A stretch of 54,707 nucleotides of DNA, from positions 1 through 54,707 of the forward strand of contig NZ_MLQR01000024.1 in the NCBI RefSeq assembly GCF_001866005.1. Reading direction: 5' to 3'. Source of the DNA: Anaerobacillus alkalilacustris. GTDB lineage: Bacteria; Bacillota; Bacilli; Bacillales; Anaerobacillaceae. Below, one piece after another: positions 51,975-54,707 of this stretch. Every line of letters begins with the position of its first letter. Position 1 is the stretch's first letter. Under the pieces are notes generated by a model that did no database searches, was not told where the DNA came from, and saw nothing but the letters and a program-made list of their open reading frames with translations. The position numbers and the translations under genes were made by a program.

Positions 51975-53252
51975 GTGAATGAAATTGAACCACTACTTTT
52001 GAATGTCCTTTTTTTACTATGTTTTCTTTTATTTGTACCTTTTTTTGTTGAAAGGCTGTCAAAAGAACTTTCATCATTAAAAAAGCGTAGAATTTTTCTG
52101 TTTTCAGCATGCGTAGGAGGAATTAGTTGTTTATTATTCCCAATAAACATTTACGAAGGGTTTCAATTTGATCTACGTTGGATAATACTTATTTTTGTCG
52201 GCTTATATAGTGGGACTTTAGGAAACATTCTTATTTTTGTCGCTACGACTGTTTATCATTTTTTCCTTGGTGGAGAAGGTTTTTATGCAGCTATGTTTAT
52301 AGGTATGACAATATTAATTAGTGTTTACCTAGTAAAACACACTTATCAGGTGCTATCCATGAAAAAGAAATTACTTTTAAGTGGGAGTCTTTCCTTGTTC
52401 TCTGGTATATTTGTTTTATTTATTCTGTCAGTATATCAGGTTACAGTTAGCTCCACATTCGTTATTAATTATCTATCCTTTATGATTTGTACGACTTTAT
52501 TAGTTGTTTACCTATATGAACTAATTTTAGAAAAGACAATAATAGATAATAAGTTAGTTAAAGCAGAGAAAATGGAAATTGTCAGTTATCTTGCCTCATC
52601 TATTTCACATGAAGTCCGAAATCCTCTGGCAGTAGTCAGGGGGTTTCTGCAAATGATGGATCAAGTAGATTTGTCATCTGATAAAAGAAAAGAGTATTTA
52701 AAAATCTCAATTGCTGAGATTGATAGGGCTAATGATATTATTCGTAATTATTTAACTTTTGCTAAACCGATACCTGAATCTTTTGATGTAATGAATATTA
52801 AAGAAGAATTACTAAGGGCCATTAATATCATAATGCCTTTGGCAAACATGAATTCTATTGAGGTAGAACATAAAATTGGTACATTTTTTATCAAAGGAGA
52901 TCCACAACTTCTTCAACAGATCTTATTAAATATTACAAAAAATTGTATAGAAGCTATGAAAAGTAATGGCAAACTTATCATTCAAACGACTGAAGAAAGT
53001 GATAGGCTTACTATTGAGATAACAGATAATGGTCAAGGGATGACTGAAGAGCAACTTTCACGGTTAGGGGAGCCTTACTTTACTACTAAAGGTGGAGAAG
53101 GGACTGGACTTGGGATGATGGTTACTTTTAGAATTGTTGAAATAATGAAAGGGAAATTGACTGTTACAAGTAAAGTCAACGAAGGTACGACTTTTTATAT
53201 TAGTTTTCCTTTGGTAAACAGTTATGAAGTTCCTTTTGAAAAGATAAGCTGA
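51975..53252 (+). CDS. Membrane sensor histidine kinase (KinB-like)
   Basis: A 425-residue kinase with six hydrophobic segments within residues 1-185, in the manner of 5TM-LYT/KinB sensors, without an extracellular ligand domain. The phosphoacceptor helix carries SISHEVRNPLAVVRGFLQMM. ATPase boxes are NITKNCIEAM (N), DNGQGM (G1), FTTKGGEGTGLGMMV (F/G2). It starts at GTG, nine bases after AAGAGGTG. No response regulator is adjacent. With the Gln/Glu-Val-Arg-Asn-Pro H-box it resembles sporulation kinases such as KinB and KinD, so a Spo0F target is plausible but inferred. Confidence 0.9.
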   Translation: MNEIEPLLLNVLFLLCFLLFVPFFVERLSKELSSLKKRRIFLFSACVGGISCLLFPINIYEGFQFDLRWIILIFVGLYSGTLGNILIFVATTVYHFFLGGEGFYAAMFIGMTILISVYLVKHTYQVLSMKKKLLLSGSLSLFSGIFVLFILSVYQVTVSSTFVINYLSFMICTTLLVVYLYELILEKTIIDNKLVKAEKMEIVSYLASSISHEVRNPLAVVRGFLQMMDQVDLSSDKRKEYLKISIAEIDRANDIIRNYLTFAKPIPESFDVMNIKEELLRAINIIMPLANMNSIEVEHKIGTFFIKGDPQLLQQILLNITKNCIEAMKSNGKLIIQTTEESDRLTIEITDNGQGMTEEQLSRLGEPYFTTKGGEGTGLGMMVTFRIVEIMKGKLTVTSKVNEGTTFYISFPLVNSYEVPFEKIS

Positions 53253-53432
53253 CCTAAAGGTTTTTTACAGGTTTTCACAAACGGGAAATCCTACTGGCTA
53301 TAACTGTGAGATGAGAGTAAGGCCCAATGTGGAGTACCAAAAGAAATTTGAAGTTTATTTTAAAAATGTAGTTAAGATTATTCACACTTTATTCATATTG
53401 GTTTGTTAAAATGAAGATTATCTCGAAGGAAG

Positions 53433-54125
53433 GTGATCGTAATCAAACCTTGGATGAAGTTACTTGTCTTTTTGTGTTTGTTAATTATATTGTCTTTAGG
53501 AGTATTAAAGACAGAATTGTTGAATAACGTTAGGGCTGGTAATGTTGGTGAAATTCAAGAAATGGCCAATGATAGTATAATATCTATGTTACTTCTTACT
53601 TTTCTTATCATGACAGTACAAAATACCTTTACCATTATTCCACTCATTGTTGTTCTAACTATTAATATTGCATTTTGGGGTTTTCTAAATGGAGTCATTT
53701 GGAGCTGGTTTAGTAGTATTGTTGCTTCAGCCATTGTATTTTTGAGTGTACGTTATTTATTTAAAGAAATGGTAACAAACAAAATAAATCAAGAATTTAA
53801 AGAGAAAATTGAAAAAAAGGGATTTATGTATGTGTTTATTGCTAGAATTTTTCCTTTTTTTCCAACCAGCATTGTAAACCTAATTTCAGGAGTCAGTTCC
53901 ATTAAGTTTACTCATTTTATTATAGCTACAAGTATAGGTAACTTTTTATATTTTTTTATCCTTGCCCTTGTACCATTAGGTTTTTTAACGGGTGAAGTAA
54001 ATAGTTACTTACTTTCATTTATTTTTATAGTTTTTATTACAACTTACTACATTTATAAGAAATATAAGAGGAAAAAAATAGTTAACAATGAGAATAATAA
54101 AAACTTAACTATGATTTTTAAATGA
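53433..54125 (+). CDS. TVP38/TMEM64-family (VTT domain) membrane protein
   Basis: A 230-residue membrane protein of the VTT/DedA-like superfamily. About six hydrophobic segments are seen at ~8-28, 50-70, 70-92, 92-112, 165-187 and 190-208. The VTT core contains GFMYVFIARIFPFFPTSIVN followed by LISGVSSIKFTHF, where the R-x-F/I-P-x-x-P-x-x-x-x-N pattern is diagnostic. Members are proposed lipid scramblases or transporters. The start is uncertain: GTG at 53433 lies inside an almost perfect anti-Shine-Dalgarno complement, and an in-frame ATG lies at 53454. A terminator follows. Confidence 0.85.
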   Translation: MIVIKPWMKLLVFLCLLIILSLGVLKTELLNNVRAGNVGEIQEMANDSIISMLLLTFLIMTVQNTFTIIPLIVVLTINIAFWGFLNGVIWSWFSSIVASAIVFLSVRYLFKEMVTNKINQEFKEKIEKKGFMYVFIARIFPFFPTSIVNLISGVSSIKFTHFIIATSIGNFLYFFILALVPLGFLTGEVNSYLLSFIFIVFITTYYIYKKYKRKKIVNNENNKNLTMIFK

Positions 54126-54126
54126 A

Positions 54127-54173
54127 AGAAGAAGGTCACCATAATTTATTATGATGCCCTTCTTTTTTTGCAT
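54127..54173 (+). terminator. Rho-independent terminator after the VTT gene
   Basis: AGAAGAAGGTCACCATAA pairs with TTATGATGCCCTTCTT (with mismatches) and is followed by seven Ts. Confidence 0.8.
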
Positions 54174-54351
54174 ATAAAGTGAAGAGGACGATTGTTAGGT
54201 ATTAAATGCCTTTAGAGATAAAAATATAGATGTGTAACTGCTAAACTAAAATAGACAGTTTCCGACAAATAAATTTGAACACTTATTTACCAAAATATCC
54301 TCTAACAGTATGATAGTTTTATATTATTTAACTGTCGGGGGGCTTTGAAAG

Positions 54352-54498
54352 GTGGAAAAGTGGTTGAAGTATGTGGAAATTAAACGAATGTTAGAACAAG
54401 GGTACTCAAAAGCAAAGGTTGCAGAAAAGTTTAATATTTCAAGAGGAACATTGTATAAGTGTTTATGGCAAACTAAATATGTAGGTAATGGCATTTAA
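54352..54498 (+). CDS. Small HTH protein, IS21 IstA N-terminus-like
   Basis: A 48-residue frame opened by GTG at 54352 (GGGGGGC and GAAAGG lie upstream) and closed by TAA at 54496-54498. It reads WLKYVEIKRMLEQGYSKAKV, then AEKFNISRGTLYKCL, a helix-turn-helix of the Hin/IstA kind. IS21 transposases start with very similar HTH segments, so it is probably a truncated IstA left by an IS21-type element. A free-standing small regulator cannot be excluded. Confidence 0.55.
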   Translation: MEKWLKYVEIKRMLEQGYSKAKVAEKFNISRGTLYKCLWQTKYVGNGI

Positions 54499-54613
54499 TT
54501 TGTGTAGGCCCTAAGGGGCATATACAGATAAAAAAAACCACTTGCCAACCTCTCAAAATAACTTTAAACTCCTCGTTGGACCAACAACGTTTGACAGGAG
54601 GATAAAATAGGAG

Positions 54614-54707
54614 ATGTTAGCAGTGGCACAAATAGATTATATCAGACATCAAGTAAATCAAAAAGGTGAAACTTATGCCAACGTGGCAAGAAAGATGGAT
54701 ATAGATC
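54614..54707 (+). mobile_element. Start of an IS21-like transposase, cut by the window edge
   Basis: An ATG at 54614, eleven bases after AGGAGG, opens MLAVAQIDYIRHQVNQKGET and YANVARKMDID before the window ends. The Q-x-x-Y/H-I-x-x-x-x-x-x-x-G-x-(S/T)-Y-x-x-(I/V)-A-R pattern is that of IS21-family IstA N-termini. The catalytic DDE core would lie outside the window, so completeness cannot be judged. Confidence 0.6.

Overview
The window reads as chromosomal DNA of a low-GC, Gram-positive, endospore-forming bacterium of the Bacillaceae. The evidence is AT-rich sequence, strong AAGGAGG-type ribosome binding sites, frequent GTG/TTG starts, lipoprotein signal peptides, KinB-like and HisK_N-type sensor kinases, a 33-residue CydS-like oxidase subunit, a fruRKA operon with a cre-like site, and a dispersed hairpin repeat of the kind I associate with bacilli. 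An alkaliphilic or facultatively anaerobic Bacillus relative (Anaerobacillus/Alkalihalobacillus-like) would fit. That placement is an inference, since no rRNA or tRNA lies in the window.

Layout. 1-1.4 kb: gene debris and a 5'-truncated AraC regulator. 1.7-4.0 kb (-): a two-gene carboxynorspermidine dehydrogenase/decarboxylase operon for polyamine synthesis. 4.1-5.3 kb: decayed DNA. 5.4-7.9 kb: a polar amino acid ABC importer. 8.0-11.3 kb: a TetR repressor divergent from a two-gene drug-export-type ABC transporter, with repeated operator-like sites between them. 11.3-14.9 kb: two c-di-GMP enzymes. 14.9-19.6 kb (-): SGNH hydrolase, polysaccharide deacetylase, a DUF1858/DUF438-hemerythrin-PAS pair, and a surface lipoprotein joining a beta-propeller to cytochrome c. 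19.8-24.2 kb: RND efflux adaptor and pump. 24.3-25.1 kb: a non-coding tandem array of about 39 ATCGCGCA cores. 25.2-26.3 kb (-): a GH105-type pectin-fragment hydrolase. 26.6-29.1 kb: cytochrome bd oxidase cydS-cydA-cydB. 29.2-30.7 kb: an island of dead genes (IS110 remnant, RCC1-repeat protein, class D sortase).

30.7-34.5 kb: a cobalamin riboswitch with terminator in front of a class I ribonucleotide reductase operon. 35.0-36.5 kb: a BCCT osmolyte transporter. 36.8-40.8 kb: a lipoprotein, an ABC-2 exporter, a TetR regulator and a DoxX protein; the exporter and doxX promoters carry the same palindromic operator. 41.0-44.1 kb: a second RND pump without an adaptor. 44.2-47.1 kb: FixX-like ferredoxin, acyl-CoA thioesterase, a dead PrsA-like foldase and a soluble histidine kinase. 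47.5-51.1 kb: fruR-fruK-fruA. 51.1-51.8 kb: repeats. 52.0-54.1 kb: a membrane sensor kinase and a VTT-domain membrane protein. 54.35 kb to the end: an IS21-type helix-turn-helix fragment and the start of an IS21-like transposase.

The most informative points are the B12 riboswitch on a B12-independent reductase, the shared TetR operator, the 101-bp higher-order array that is stop-free in all three minus frames, and the very short cydS gene. No tRNA, rRNA, prophage or CRISPR locus was seen.
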